In this document: one piece after another, positions 31,960 through 43,207 of the stretch
Layout: each line of letters starts with the position of its first letter
How positions within the stretch are numbered: position 1 is the stretch's first letter
Assembly (NCBI RefSeq): GCF_001050475.1
Contig: NZ_CP012034.1
Span: forward strand, 992,001-1,056,000
Reading direction: 5' to 3'
DNA: 64,000 nucleotides
Source of the DNA: Companilactobacillus ginsenosidimutans
GTDB taxonomy: Bacteria > Bacillota > Bacilli > Lactobacillales > Lactobacillaceae
Notes under the pieces: model-generated
Databases searched by the model: none
The model's input: the letters and a program-made list of their open reading frames with translations, nothing else
What the model was told of the DNA's origin: nothing
Translations under genes and position numbers: made by a program

Positions 31960-34479
31960 TTAGACTTTGGCGCCTTTTTTATTATCGTTCAATTTCTTTT
32001 TATTATTTTTTGAAGCAGGTTTCTTTTCGCCTTTAGTTACAGAAATATCAAGCTTGCCCTTCTTCGAACCAACCTTAATCGTGTCGCCCTCTGAAATGTT
32101 ATTCATCAATAACAATTCACTTACTGGATCTTCAATTTCACGTTGGATTGTTCTTCTCATAGGACGAGCACCATACTCTGGATTGTAACCATCTTTAACC
32201 AAGTCATCATATGCGGATGGAGAAATTGATAATTGAATTTCTCTTTCTGCAAGTCTCTTTCTAAGATTGTTACTCATGATCTTAGCGATTGCCTTAAGTT
32301 GCTCTTTGTTAAGAGACTTAAAGACGATTGTTTCGTCAATACGATTCAAGAATTCTGGTCTGAAGAACTTCTTCAACTCTTCGTTAATACGTGATTGCAT
32401 TTCCTTGTAGTCATTTCTGGCATCTTTCGCACCAAAACCAACTGACTTATCTTCATCAAGCGAACGTGCACCTAAGTTAGAAGTCATAATGATAATTGTG
32501 TTTCTGAAATCAACCTTGCGGCCTTTAGCATCAGTTAAGATACCATCATCCAAAACCTGGAGCAAAATGTTAAACACATCTGGATGAGCCTTTTCAACTT
32601 CATCAAGCAGGATTACTGAATAAGGTTCATTTCTAACTTTCTCAGTTAGTTGTCCACCTTCATCAAATCCTACATAACCAGGAGCTGAACCAATCAACTT
32701 GGAAGTACTGTATTGTTCCATGTACTCAGACATATCAACACGGATCAAGTTATCTTCTGATCCAAACATTACTTCAGCAATTGATTTAGCAAGTTCAGTC
32801 TTACCAACACCAGTAGGTCCAAGGAACATAAATGAACCAATTGGACGGTCAGGATCCTTCATACCACTTCTAGCACGACGAATAGCTCTTGAAACAGCAC
32901 CAATTGCATCTTCTTGGCCAACAACACGTTTGTGTAACTCTTTTTCAAGATTCAACAGACGTTCACTCTCTTTACGAGTGATTTGTTTAACTGGAACACC
33001 TGTCCAGTCAGCAATGATCTCAGCAATGTCTTCTTCAGTGACAACTGGCTTTTTGGCCTTGCCACTTTCTTCAGCCTGCTTGTACTCTTCAATCTTCTCT
33101 TGAATATCTTGTTCTTTTTCACGAATTTGCGCAGCTTTTCCGAAATCTTGGTTCAGAATTGCGGCATTCTTTTCATCAATTAACTCAAGCGATTGAGAGT
33201 TCAACTCTTCTAGCTTGTTATTGTGTTCAGAATTGTGGATACGAACCTTTGCAGAAGCCTCATCAATTAAATCGATGGCCTTATCTGGTAAGAATCGGTT
33301 CGTCAAGTATCTTGTTGAAAGTCTAACAGCTGCAGTAACAGCAGCATCAGAAATTGTTAGTCCATGATGTTGTTCATAGCGTGGACGTAAACCATCGAGA
33401 ATCTGGATTGATTCTTCAGCTGTAGGTTCTTCAACATAAACTTTGGCAAAACGACGCTCCAAAGCAGTATCTTTTTCAATGTATTTTTGATATTCGTTTG
33501 ATGTTGTTGCACCAATTAATTGCAATTCTCCACGAGCTAAAGCAGGTTTCAAAATGTTAGATGCATCAATAGCACCTTCAGCACCACCGGCACCAATCAA
33601 TGTGTGTAACTCATCAATAAATAGAATGACATGCTTATCAGCATAAATTTCTTCAATAATTTTCTTCAGACGGTCCTCAAACTCACCACGATACTTAGTA
33701 CCGGCAACTAATGAACCCATATCTAGCATCATGATACGTTTATTCTGCATATCAGCAGGGACAGTTTTGGCAACAATTGCCTCAGCAAGTCCTTCCACAA
33801 TAGCAGTCTTACCAACACCTGGCTCACCAACTAATACAGGATTGTTCTTTGTACGACGACTAAGAATTTGGATAGTTCTCTCAACTTCTTTAGAACGACC
33901 AACAACAGGATCTACACGATTATCAGCTGCTAATTGCGTCAAATTACGAGCGAGACCATCAAGAGTAGGAGTTCCCGCTTGTGCAGTCTTCTTCTTCTGA
34001 TTCATTCCAACTCCACGACGTGAAGTCTTATTTGTCATTCCCATTTTACTAAGAAGTAAATTCTTTGTTTTAGTCAAACTCAATCCGAGATTAGTCAAAA
34101 TACGATTTGCTAAATTATCAGAATCATCCAAAATTGCAAGAAGGATGTGTTCTGTTCCAATTCGGCTTGAGCTATATTGGTTTGAAACATTTTCTGAACT
34201 AGAAAGGATTTGCTGTCCTTTTGGTGAATAAGGGAGGTAAATTCCACTTGCTGCGTTTGCTGATGTGTCTCCATAACCTGTAAGATGTTCAATTTCTTCT
34301 TGAACGTCTCGGTCACTTACAGCTAGGTCGCGCAAAGTAATACCGGCAATACCATCATTTTCCATGGTTAAGCCAAGCAAGATATGCTCTGTTCCAACAG
34401 CATTATGATGAAATGTCTTAGCCTGCTCTTGAGCCAAGACAAGTGCGTTTTTCGCGCTTTCGGTAAACACTTTATCCAT
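31960..34479 (-). CDS. clpC: ATP-dependent Clp protease ATP-binding subunit ClpC
   Basis: ClpC is a Hsp100 unfoldase that feeds substrates to ClpP. The 839-residue protein has a double Clp N-domain (about 1-145) and a first AAA+ module with Walker A GEPGVGKT (218-225). A short coiled-coil/UVR middle domain (about 415-475) precedes the second Walker A, GPTGVGKT (554-561). A VGF loop (in SVGFGAKD) is of the type that contacts ClpP. The lysine-rich C-terminus is low-complexity. Normally ctsR precedes clpC in lactobacilli; here no ctsR or CtsR-type box is found upstream. Confidence 0.96.
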   Translation of the reverse strand: MDKVFTESAKNALVLAQEQAKTFHHNAVGTEHILLGLTMENDGIAGITLRDLAVSDRDVQEEIEHLTGYGDTSANAASGIYLPYSPKGQQILSSSENVSNQYSSSRIGTEHILLAILDDSDNLANRILTNLGLSLTKTKNLLLSKMGMTNKTSRRGVGMNQKKKTAQAGTPTLDGLARNLTQLAADNRVDPVVGRSKEVERTIQILSRRTKNNPVLVGEPGVGKTAIVEGLAEAIVAKTVPADMQNKRIMMLDMGSLVAGTKYRGEFEDRLKKIIEEIYADKHVILFIDELHTLIGAGGAEGAIDASNILKPALARGELQLIGATTSNEYQKYIEKDTALERRFAKVYVEEPTAEESIQILDGLRPRYEQHHGLTISDAAVTAAVRLSTRYLTNRFLPDKAIDLIDEASAKVRIHNSEHNNKLEELNSQSLELIDEKNAAILNQDFGKAAQIREKEQDIQEKIEEYKQAEESGKAKKPVVTEEDIAEIIADWTGVPVKQITRKESERLLNLEKELHKRVVGQEDAIGAVSRAIRRARSGMKDPDRPIGSFMFLGPTGVGKTELAKSIAEVMFGSEDNLIRVDMSEYMEQYSTSKLIGSAPGYVGFDEGGQLTEKVRNEPYSVILLDEVEKAHPDVFNILLQVLDDGILTDAKGRKVDFRNTIIIMTSNLGARSLDEDKSVGFGAKDARNDYKEMQSRINEELKKFFRPEFLNRIDETIVFKSLNKEQLKAIAKIMSNNLRKRLAEREIQLSISPSAYDDLVKDGYNPEYGARPMRRTIQREIEDPVSELLLMNNISEGDTIKVGSKKGKLDISVTKGEKKPASKNNKKKLNDNKKGAKV

Positions 34480-34797
34480 ATTCGTTACCTCGACTTATTA
34501 ATTTATCTGTGATGAAAGTATAATTCTGTTTAATAGAATTGCAAGCAATAAATATCAACCACCTAATTATCACCTTTTTATCACGGATCTCCTAAACATC
34601 TATTCGTTTAAATCTAATGAAACAATAACATTGTTACGGAATATTTCACACAAATTAGATTAGAAATATATTTATGTGGTTACTCTTATTCTAACAAGAA
34701 CGGTGGCCTGTGCCATTAATAAACTTAAAAAATTATTATTAAAATCAGACCTTATAATTCTGTCCCTAAATGTTTAAGGATATTTATATTAAAGTTT
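34480..34797. other. gene-free region upstream of clpC
   Basis: This AT-rich stretch contains the clpC promoter (34517-34544) and its palindrome. I found no protein remnant of ctsR and no TTTGACC-type heptad repeats expected of a CtsR box. The remainder is unexplained spacer. Confidence 0.5.
34517..34544 (-). promoter_or_regulatory. clpC promoter with a palindrome in its spacer
   Basis: Minus-strand TTGCAA (34539-34544), 16-base spacer, TATACT (34517-34522). The spacer is almost filled by AATTCT-N7-AGAATT (34522-34540), perfectly symmetrical six-base arms. Such a position would suit a repressor, and the sequence is not a CtsR or CIRCE site. Confidence 0.65.
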
Positions 34798-35059
34798 TTT
34801 ACATTATTTGTAAAGCGATTGAGCTTGATGGGTTCTACTAAACATTTAGTTTGGATGTTCACTGCCGGTTCCGACAGGAAATCGATTTTTTGCCCTGGAA
34901 CGTACTGGGCACGATTTGGAGCCACTGCAAAAAACGCAGTGTCTTCAAACTCGGCCTTTGAGGTAGGTCGGGACAGTTCCCCGACCAACTCAAAATTCAG
35001 TACTGAGGGCAAATCGATTTCCTGTCTCCACCTAGATCATCATTAATCTGATGTTTAGT
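34798..35059 (-). ncRNA. candidate structured RNA repeat, copy C (diverged)
   Basis: In minus-strand sense, GTGGA (35027-35031) is followed directly by GACAGGAAATCGATTT (35011-35026). This pairs over 16 bases with 34873-34888, directly followed by GGAAC (34868-34872). Inside are hairpins GGTCGGG/CCCGACC and CACTGC/GCAGTG. Downstream come GTAGAAC, CAA, AATCG and a TTTACA-AATAA-TGTAAA hairpin. An outer 9-bp stem joins 35051-35059 with 34838-34846. The GTGGA-stem-GGAAC plan equals copies A and B at 56444 and 57386. Read on the plus strand, the outer stem is followed by eight T residues and could terminate transcription. Confidence 0.55.
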
Positions 35060-35177
35060 TTTTTTGGTGTTGGCCATTGATTGCACGTCCTTTTTTATTC
35101 GTTTGCACTTTAAGAAATAGTATTTAATTTGTTGAATTGTAAGATTAATCCGAACACCTAAATAAAATACAAAAACC

Positions 35178-35238
35178 CATAGTAAATGTTCTACAATGGT
35201 TAGCGACTAAACAGACCAGAAAGAAGACATTTACTATG
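35178..35238 (+). promoter_or_regulatory. hairpin sequestering the transposase start codon
   Basis: CATAGTAAATGT (35178-35189) pairs perfectly over 12 bases with ACATTTACTATG (35227-35238), whose last three bases are the transposase ATG. Transcripts entering from outside the element would hide the start codon. Protection of this kind is known for other insertion sequences. Confidence 0.7.
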
Positions 35239-36165
35239 AGCATATCTACTTTATCACAGTTTGAGCGCGGAGCCATATATCAATTATTAAAAGATGGTAA
35301 TTCTCACAATGAAATTGCAAGAAGGATGAAGTTGTCCAAATCTACAATTAGTAATGAACTCAGCCGTGTCAATCCGTATGACCCTGTTCTGGCACAAGAG
35401 CACGCTGATAAAATGAGGCGCCATTGCGGAAGACAATCAATACTGTCAAAGGATAATGCCATTCTGATTAAGCAACACCTTGAGCTAACTTGGTCACCTG
35501 AACAAATAGCTAGTGAATTAAACCTGTGTTTTAAATCCATCTACAACTGGATTTATCAGAGGTTGATCGATTTTGATTCAGAACTATTACCAGATAAATC
35601 TCGTCGTAAAAAGCATAAACATGAGACACGTGGGACTTTCAAAGTTGATGAAACCATAGAGACGAGACCCGAAGAAATTAATACTCGTAAGACCTTTGGA
35701 CATTGGGAAGCTGATACTGTCCTATCTTCACGTGGACAATCAAAGGCTTGCTTAGCAACGTTTGTAGAACGTAAGACAAGATTCGTCTGGGCGATTAAGA
35801 TCAATGATCGTACTAAGGAATCAATGAATTCAGCGATAAAAAAGATGAAATCAATCTTTGGTGAAAACATTAAATCTATAACAGTGGATCATGGAAAAGA
35901 GTTCTCAGGATTCAACGACTTGGCCGATTATTACAATCTTCCAGTCTATTTCTGTCATCCATATTCACCATGGGAACGTGGAACTAATGAGTACTTCAAT
36001 CGAAAACTACGTTGGTTCTTTCCAAAGAAAACAGACTTCAACAGTGTTTCTGAAGATGAGTTGCTGGAATCATTAGAATTGATCAATAATCGACCATTAA
36101 AAATACTTGGCTGGAACACGGCCATTGAGACGTTTAGGGATTGTGTATTGAAGTGTTCGGATTAA
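35236..36165 (+). CDS. IS30-family transposase
   Basis: A 309-residue DDE transposase. The N-terminus has a helix-turn-helix for end recognition (about residues 20-44, HNEIARRMKLSKSTISNEL). The catalytic domain carries D160 (GHWEADTV), D218 (ITVDHGKEF) and E252 (GTNEYFNRKLR), the IS30 arrangement. The gene is intact with no frameshift. The ribosome binding site is weak and lies within a hairpin with the ATG. Confidence 0.95.
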   Translation: MSISTLSQFERGAIYQLLKDGNSHNEIARRMKLSKSTISNELSRVNPYDPVLAQEHADKMRRHCGRQSILSKDNAILIKQHLELTWSPEQIASELNLCFKSIYNWIYQRLIDFDSELLPDKSRRKKHKHETRGTFKVDETIETRPEEINTRKTFGHWEADTVLSSRGQSKACLATFVERKTRFVWAIKINDRTKESMNSAIKKMKSIFGENIKSITVDHGKEFSGFNDLADYYNLPVYFCHPYSPWERGTNEYFNRKLRWFFPKKTDFNSVSEDELLESLELINNRPLKILGWNTAIETFRDCVLKCSD

Positions 36166-36283
36166 ACTTGCAATCTCTCATTTCAAAAAGATGAGCATGT
36201 ATAAAAAAAAACTGATTTAGTCAGAAACCGCGCTCTTGATACTTTTGTATAACATCTTCAACTAATTTAAACTTTCGTCCAAA

Positions 36284-36326
36284 AATAAAAGGACTGAAAA
36301 CATATTCTGTTTTCAATCCTTTTTAT
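36284..36326 (-). terminator. terminator of the tRNA cluster
   Basis: AAAAGGA and TGAAAACA pair with TGTTTTCA and TCCTTTTT around TATTC. In minus-strand sense it is followed by TTTTATTTTT, about 25 bases after tRNA-Gly. Confidence 0.88.
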
Positions 36327-36348
36327 TAATTGTGCTTATTTTTCAATA

Positions 36349-36420
36349 AGCGGAAGACGAGATTCGAACTCGCGACCCCCACCATGGCAAGGTGATGTTC
36401 TACCACTGAACTACTTCCGC
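36349..36420 (-). tRNA. tRNA-Gly (anticodon GCC)
   Basis: Cloverleaf with acceptor GCGGAAG/CTTCCGC, D-arm AGTTCAGTGGTAGAAC, anticodon loop TTGCCAT, T-arm GCGAG-TTCGAAT-CTCGT, discriminator T. CCA is not encoded. It is last in the cluster, before the terminator. Confidence 0.95.
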
Positions 36421-36424
36421 AAAA

Positions 36425-36497
36425 TGCCGACTAGAAGATTCGAACTTCCGACCCCCTGTTTACAAGACAGATGCTCTGCCAACTGAGCTAAGTCGGC
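36425..36497 (-). tRNA. tRNA-Thr (anticodon TGT)
   Basis: Acceptor GCCGACT/AGTCGGC, discriminator A, anticodon loop CTTGTAA on a CTGTC-type stem, T-arm with TTCGAAT. It lies four bases from tRNA-Gly. CCA is not encoded. Confidence 0.95.
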
Positions 36498-36532
36498 ATA
36501 ATTTTCTAATTATGCACTTTTATAAGTACTAA

Positions 36533-36615
36533 TACGGGTGAAAGGACTTGAACCTTCATGTCCAAATGACACTAGAACCTAAATCTAGCGCGTCTGCCAA
36601 TTCCGCCACACCCGC
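36533..36615 (-). tRNA. tRNA-Leu (anticodon TAG)
   Basis: An 83-base class II tRNA with a long variable arm (GTGTCATTTGGACAT). Acceptor GCGGGTG pairs with CACCCGT, the first pair being G-T. The anticodon loop is TTTAGGT on the stem CTAGA/TCTAG. Confidence 0.95.
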
Positions 36616-36645
36616 AAAACTTTAAACCATTAAGCCAAAGCTTAA

Positions 36646-36718
36646 TGGAGGATACAGGGATCGAACCTGTGACCTCCTGCTTGTAAGGCAGATGCTCTCC
36701 CAGCTGAGCTAATCCTCC
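36646..36718 (-). tRNA. tRNA-Val (anticodon TAC)
   Basis: Acceptor GGAGGAT/ATCCTCC, discriminator A, anticodon loop CTTACAA, T-arm CACAG-GTTCGAT-CCTGT. First gene of the four-tRNA cluster, 24 bases after the promoter -10 box. Confidence 0.95.
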
Positions 36719-36741
36719 AAGTAATGCGAAACAACTATATA

Positions 36742-36771
36742 AGTATACCTAAAAACAAACAAAAAAGTCAA
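36742..36771 (-). promoter_or_regulatory. promoter of the tRNA cluster, overlapping the lysS terminator
   Basis: Minus-strand TTGACT (36766-36771), 18-base spacer, TATACT (36742-36747). The -35 box is built from the 3' arm of the lysS terminator hairpin and the spacer from its T tract. Confidence 0.8.
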
Positions 36772-36793
36772 CGACTAATCGCTGACTTTTTAA
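36761..36793 (-). terminator. terminator of lysS operon
   Basis: AAAAAGTCA-CG pairs with CG-TGACTTTTT around ACTAAT, followed in transcript sense by a T-rich stretch. It ends the long pth-to-lysS transcription unit. Confidence 0.88.
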
Positions 36794-36802
36794 AATAAAT
36801 TT

Positions 36803-39353
<2,551 letters not shown>

Positions 39354-39424
39354 AGTGGGTACCTCTATTTTTTCAATTACAACTTGTCATGATAACAAAT
39401 ATTGCAATTGATTAGCAAATAACA

Positions 39425-40306
39425 TTACTTTTTATCAGCAATTATTTCAGTTAATTCTTGTTCAGAAAATTGATATTTGTTCCCACAGAACTTGCATACT
39501 GCTTCTGCACCATGGTTTTCGTCAATCATTTCTTGTAGCTCTTTATCAGACAAGGTTGCAAGTGACTTAGAAAATCTATCTTTAGAACAATCACACTTAA
39601 ATTGAATTGGTTGTGAGGATAGAATCTTAGTTTCGATGCCATTCATCAATTTATCCATAATTTGCTCGGGTGTTAATCCCTCATTCATTAGTTCAGAAAT
39701 ATTTGGAACAATTTTCAAATTATTCTCAATTTGGGTGATGTCATCATCCCCAGCATCAGGCAATGTTTGGATTAGAAATCCCCCAGCTTTTCCAACGGTT
39801 TCATTTGGATGTACGAATACAGAAACTCCAACTGCTGATGGAATCTGTTCAGATTTTGCCATGTAATATGCAAAATCATCTCCAATTTCACCGGAAACAA
39901 TCGGTGTTTGTCCTGTAAATGGATCCTTTAGATGTAAATCCTTAGTAATACTCAAAGTACCTTGTGTACCAACTGCACCACGTACATCAATATGATGTTT
40001 ATCGTTAAGTGGAAGACTCACATGAGGGTTTTGAATATATCCTTTCACGTCACCTTGTGCATTTGAATCAACTACGATTGCGCCAGCAGGACCATCGGCA
40101 ACGATTCTTGTTGTTAAAACTTCATCCTCTTTCAAGGTTGAAGTGGCAACTAAAATTGTTCCAATCATGGTCCTGCCGAGTGCGGCAGTTGAATTTGACC
40201 AAGTATCATGTCTTTTTTGAGCTTCAGCAATTGTATTGGTTGCATCAATTACATACACGCGAAATTTTCCATTAGTTGAAACTGCTTTGATTAATTTGTC
40301 TGCCAT
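39425..40306 (-). CDS. hslO: Hsp33 redox-regulated chaperonin
   Basis: Hsp33 is a holdase activated by oxidative unfolding. The protein has 293 residues. The C-terminal zinc centre is complete: C238 and C240 (CDC), C271 and C274 (CKFC). It therefore looks redox-competent. AAGGAG precedes the ATG. The ftsH terminator lies between it and ftsH, so its expression may partly depend on read-through. Confidence 0.96.
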   Translation of the reverse strand: MADKLIKAVSTNGKFRVYVIDATNTIAEAQKRHDTWSNSTAALGRTMIGTILVATSTLKEDEVLTTRIVADGPAGAIVVDSNAQGDVKGYIQNPHVSLPLNDKHHIDVRGAVGTQGTLSITKDLHLKDPFTGQTPIVSGEIGDDFAYYMAKSEQIPSAVGVSVFVHPNETVGKAGGFLIQTLPDAGDDDITQIENNLKIVPNISELMNEGLTPEQIMDKLMNGIETKILSSQPIQFKCDCSKDRFSKSLATLSDKELQEMIDENHGAEAVCKFCGNKYQFSEQELTEIIADKK

Positions 40307-40325
40307 TTAAGTACTCCTTCGCAAG

Positions 40326-40354
40326 AAAAAGCGACTCTTTCGAGTCGCTTTTTT
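40326..40354 (-). terminator. terminator between ftsH and hslO
   Basis: AAAAAGCGACTC pairs perfectly with GAGTCGCTTTTT around TTTC. The stem begins two bases after the ftsH stop codon. Confidence 0.9.
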
Positions 40355-40356
40355 CG

Positions 40357-42579
40357 TTAATCTTTATTATTGTCATCATCTTTTTCGGAAGGGAATTCAA
40401 TCTTATTTGGATCGTCATCGTCTTTCTTATCTTCTGATGGCTTGTTTTCTGACTTATTATCTGCATCTTCTTTTGGTGCTGTGTTTGCATCGTCTGAACT
40501 TGAAGTGTCGCCTGAGTTTGAATCATCATGATAATCGTTGTCATCTGAATCTTCATCAGTTGAACTTGTTTCAGTCTTTTGCTTTGCAGCATCCTTAGCT
40601 TCTGCAGCGCGCTTAGCTTGCTCAAATGAGTTAGCTGTTTCGCTTGGAAATTCTTGTGTTGAGTCATTTTCAGGCATCTTACCTGAATCAAACAAACTGA
40701 GAATTTCTTTTTCATCAAGTGTTTCGTATTTCAATAGAGCTTCAGCAATTAATTTATGCTTGTCACGGTGGCTTTCGATAATCTCTCTAGCTTGTTCGTG
40801 AGCTTCATCAATAATACGTTTAACTTCTTGATCAATAGCTTTAGCAGTGTCTTGCGAATATGTAGGCTCTGCACGGTAACCACCGCTACCAACAGGTTGT
40901 CCATCTTTTTCAAGTTGAACAGTACCTAGTCGGTCTGTCATACCATATTCAGTAACCATTGTACGGGCAATTTGTGTTGCCTGTTCAAAGTCATTTGAGG
41001 CACCTGATGATTGTTGACCAAAGATAATTTCTTCAGCTGTACGTCCACCAAGTAAACCAGCAATTTGTTCTGTTAATTCTTTCTTAGTTACTAAGTTTTG
41101 ATCGTCTTTAGGAAGCATGATGGCATAACCACCTGCACGTCCACGAGGTACGATAGTAACTTTCCTAACTACACGAGAATCATTTAACACAAGACCGATA
41201 ATTGCGTGTCCAGCTTCGTGATAAGCAACCATGTGACGTTCCTTATCAGAAATAACACGGTTTCTCTTAGCTGGTCCAGCAATAACACGATCTTCAGCTT
41301 CATCGATATCTGAAGAATCAATCTTTGTCTTATGACGTCTAGCTGCAACTAAAGCAGCTTCGTTTAGTAGGTTTTCTAGGTCAGCACCAACGAAACCAGG
41401 AGTTTGTTGAGCAATAACCTTTAAATCAACATCGTCAGTAAAGGTCTTGTTCTTAGAATGAACCTTAAGAATAGCTTCACGACCCTTAACGTCTGGACGA
41501 CCAACCAAAATCTTACGGTCAAAACGTCCTGGACGAAGCAAGGCTGGATCAAGGACATCGGAACGGTTAGTAGCAGCCATAACGATAACACCTTCATTAC
41601 CAGTAAATCCATCCATCTCAATCAATAATTGGTTAAGTGTTTGTTCACGTTCATCGTTTCCGCCACCTGTACCGGCACCACGTTGACGACCAACGGCATC
41701 AATTTCATCAATGAAGATGATTGATGGAGCATCTTTTTTAGCGTTTTCGAATAAGTCACGAACACGAGATGCACCAACACCAACGAACATTTCAACGAAA
41801 TCTGAACCAGAAATTGAATAGAAAGGAACTTTAGCTTCACCGGCAACAGCCTTGGCAAGCAATGTTTTACCAGTACCAGGAGGACCTTCTAGAAGAACAC
41901 CGGATGGTATTCTAGCACCAAGTGAAACATATTTTCGTGGATCTTTTAAGAAATCAACAACTTCAACAAGTTCTTGTTTCTCTTCTTCAGCACCAGCAAC
42001 ATCAGAGAATCTAACTTTGTTTTTCTTAGGATCCTCAGGTTTAACTTTGGATTTACCAAAGCTCATAACTCGGTTGGCACCACCGCCTTGGCCTCCACGA
42101 CCCATAAGGGCAAAGAAGACAAAGAAAATCAATACTAGTGGGACAACAAAGGAAATAACCAAGTATACCCATTGACTAGACTGCGACTTTGGCGCTGCAG
42201 TAGTCTTTACATGTTTTGCCGAAGCGGCATTGTTAATTTGTTTCAAAGTATCATTGTTTGGTAGAACGGTAGAAGTAAATTGAGTTACCTTCGAACTTGA
42301 AGAATTACTACGTCCTAGCAATGAAACTGAACGTGACGCATTTGAAGTTTGAGCTTTCTTGTAAGTACCAGTTACTTGATAAGCTCCTCCGATAGGCTCA
42401 ATTTTAAAGCTCTTAACCTTGCCTTGCTTAATTTGAGTAATAAATTGATCTTGGCTTAAAGTCTTAGATTGTTCGGTAGATTGACCACCGGCAAACCAAC
42501 TTGCTGCAAGAACTAATACTACAAATAGCAAGATGTAAAACAGGCTATTGTTGATAAGCCTATTTCGATTATTTTTCAT
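40357..42579 (-). CDS. ftsH: ATP-dependent zinc metalloprotease FtsH
   Basis: FtsH is the membrane AAA+ protease of quality control. The protein has 740 residues from the ATG at 42579, which has AGGAGG; a longer reading adds 13 atypical residues. TM helices lie at 11-31 and 137-159, Walker A GPPGTGKT at 232-239, and the zinc site HEAGH at 454-458. The last 80 or so residues form a strongly acidic, Ser/Asp/Asn-rich tail, long compared with many homologues and probably disordered. Confidence 0.96.
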   Translation of the reverse strand: MKNNRNRLINNSLFYILLFVVLVLAASWFAGGQSTEQSKTLSQDQFITQIKQGKVKSFKIEPIGGAYQVTGTYKKAQTSNASRSVSLLGRSNSSSSKVTQFTSTVLPNNDTLKQINNAASAKHVKTTAAPKSQSSQWVYLVISFVVPLVLIFFVFFALMGRGGQGGGANRVMSFGKSKVKPEDPKKNKVRFSDVAGAEEEKQELVEVVDFLKDPRKYVSLGARIPSGVLLEGPPGTGKTLLAKAVAGEAKVPFYSISGSDFVEMFVGVGASRVRDLFENAKKDAPSIIFIDEIDAVGRQRGAGTGGGNDEREQTLNQLLIEMDGFTGNEGVIVMAATNRSDVLDPALLRPGRFDRKILVGRPDVKGREAILKVHSKNKTFTDDVDLKVIAQQTPGFVGADLENLLNEAALVAARRHKTKIDSSDIDEAEDRVIAGPAKRNRVISDKERHMVAYHEAGHAIIGLVLNDSRVVRKVTIVPRGRAGGYAIMLPKDDQNLVTKKELTEQIAGLLGGRTAEEIIFGQQSSGASNDFEQATQIARTMVTEYGMTDRLGTVQLEKDGQPVGSGGYRAEPTYSQDTAKAIDQEVKRIIDEAHEQAREIIESHRDKHKLIAEALLKYETLDEKEILSLFDSGKMPENDSTQEFPSETANSFEQAKRAAEAKDAAKQKTETSSTDEDSDDNDYHDDSNSGDTSSSDDANTAPKEDADNKSENKPSEDKKDDDDPNKIEFPSEKDDDNNKD

Positions 42580-42601
42580 ATGTTTCCTCCTAAGCTTAGA
42601 C

Positions 42602-42636
42602 GTTACATATTGTAACATTAGTGGATATTAACACAA
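42602..42636 (-). promoter_or_regulatory. ftsH promoter overlapped by a palindrome
   Basis: Minus-strand TTGTGT (42631-42636), 16-base spacer, extended -10 TGTTACAAT (core 42609-42614). The -10 lies inside the 15-bp palindrome GTTACATATTGTAAC (42602-42616), suggesting repressor control. Confidence 0.55.
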
Positions 42637-42659
42637 TAATAATTGTACTGCTATTTTTG

Positions 42660-43205
42660 CTATTTTGTTGAATAAACCTCTTGTTTTAAAACACCAACAT
42701 AAGGAAGATTTCGATAGCGCTCATCATAGTCCATTCCATAACCTACAACAAACTCATCTGGAATCTTGACACCATTATAATCAACATGGACGTGTTTGAT
42801 TCTTCTAGATGGTTTATCTAAGAATGAAACAATTTTAATTGACTTGGCATGTCGAGTGTTAAAAAGCTCAACTAGACGGTCTAGTGTAAATCCAGTGTCA
42901 ATTATATCTTCAACAATTACTACATCCCTGTCTCTCAAAGAAGTATCAAGATCTTTTATAATCCTGACATCCCCTGTCGAAACGGTATTCTCACCACCGT
43001 AGCTAGAAACATCCATAAAGTCGTATTCAAGTGGAATATCGATATTCTTGATTAAATCCATCATGAACATCGCAGCACCACGTAAAATACAGACAAACAG
43101 CGGATTCTTGCCAGCGTAGTCTTGAGACAACTGTTCGCCTAAACGACGATTTGCCTCAGCAATTTCTTCCTCGGAAACTAAGACTCTCTCTATATCGGAA
43201 TTCAT
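42660..43205 (-). CDS. hpt: hypoxanthine phosphoribosyltransferase
   Basis: A purine-salvage enzyme transferring phosphoribosyl from PRPP to hypoxanthine or guanine. It has 181 residues from the ATG at 43205, which is seven bases after GAGG; an ATG two codons upstream is too close to it. The PRPP motif VVIVEDIIDTGFT is at 95-107. It lies two bases after tilS, the conserved tilS-hpt-ftsH trio. Confidence 0.96.
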   Translation of the reverse strand: MNSDIERVLVSEEEIAEANRRLGEQLSQDYAGKNPLFVCILRGAAMFMMDLIKNIDIPLEYDFMDVSSYGGENTVSTGDVRIIKDLDTSLRDRDVVIVEDIIDTGFTLDRLVELFNTRHAKSIKIVSFLDKPSRRIKHVHVDYNGVKIPDEFVVGYGMDYDERYRNLPYVGVLKQEVYSTK

Positions 43206-43207
43206 AC

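Larger units (their letters stand above)
35136..36174 (+). mobile_element. IS30-family insertion sequence
   Basis: A complete element of 1039 bp with 22-bp terminal inverted repeats at 35136-35157 and 36153-36174, matching at 20 of 22 positions by eye (inner end AATCCGAACAC). One transposase gene fills it and its stop codon lies inside the right repeat, as usual for IS30. No clear target duplication is seen: the flanks are TTGA on the left and CTCT on the right. It sits between the clpC upstream region and the tRNA cluster terminator. Confidence 0.92.

Noticed and set aside
34752-35012. An 86-codon minus-strand frame overlapping structured copy C
   Set aside because: It begins with a TTG inside the folded element without a binding site, and its composition follows the stems rather than a protein pattern.
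34819-35046. A 75-codon plus-strand frame through the same element
   Set aside because: It is the mirror of the folded region, with no ribosome binding site and no protein resemblance.
34997-35077. A 26-codon minus-strand frame beginning MANTKKTKHQ with a weak AAAGGA upstream
   Set aside because: It runs into the P1 stem of copy C and stops; too short and unsupported, though it could be the remnant of a gene disrupted by the IS30 insertion.
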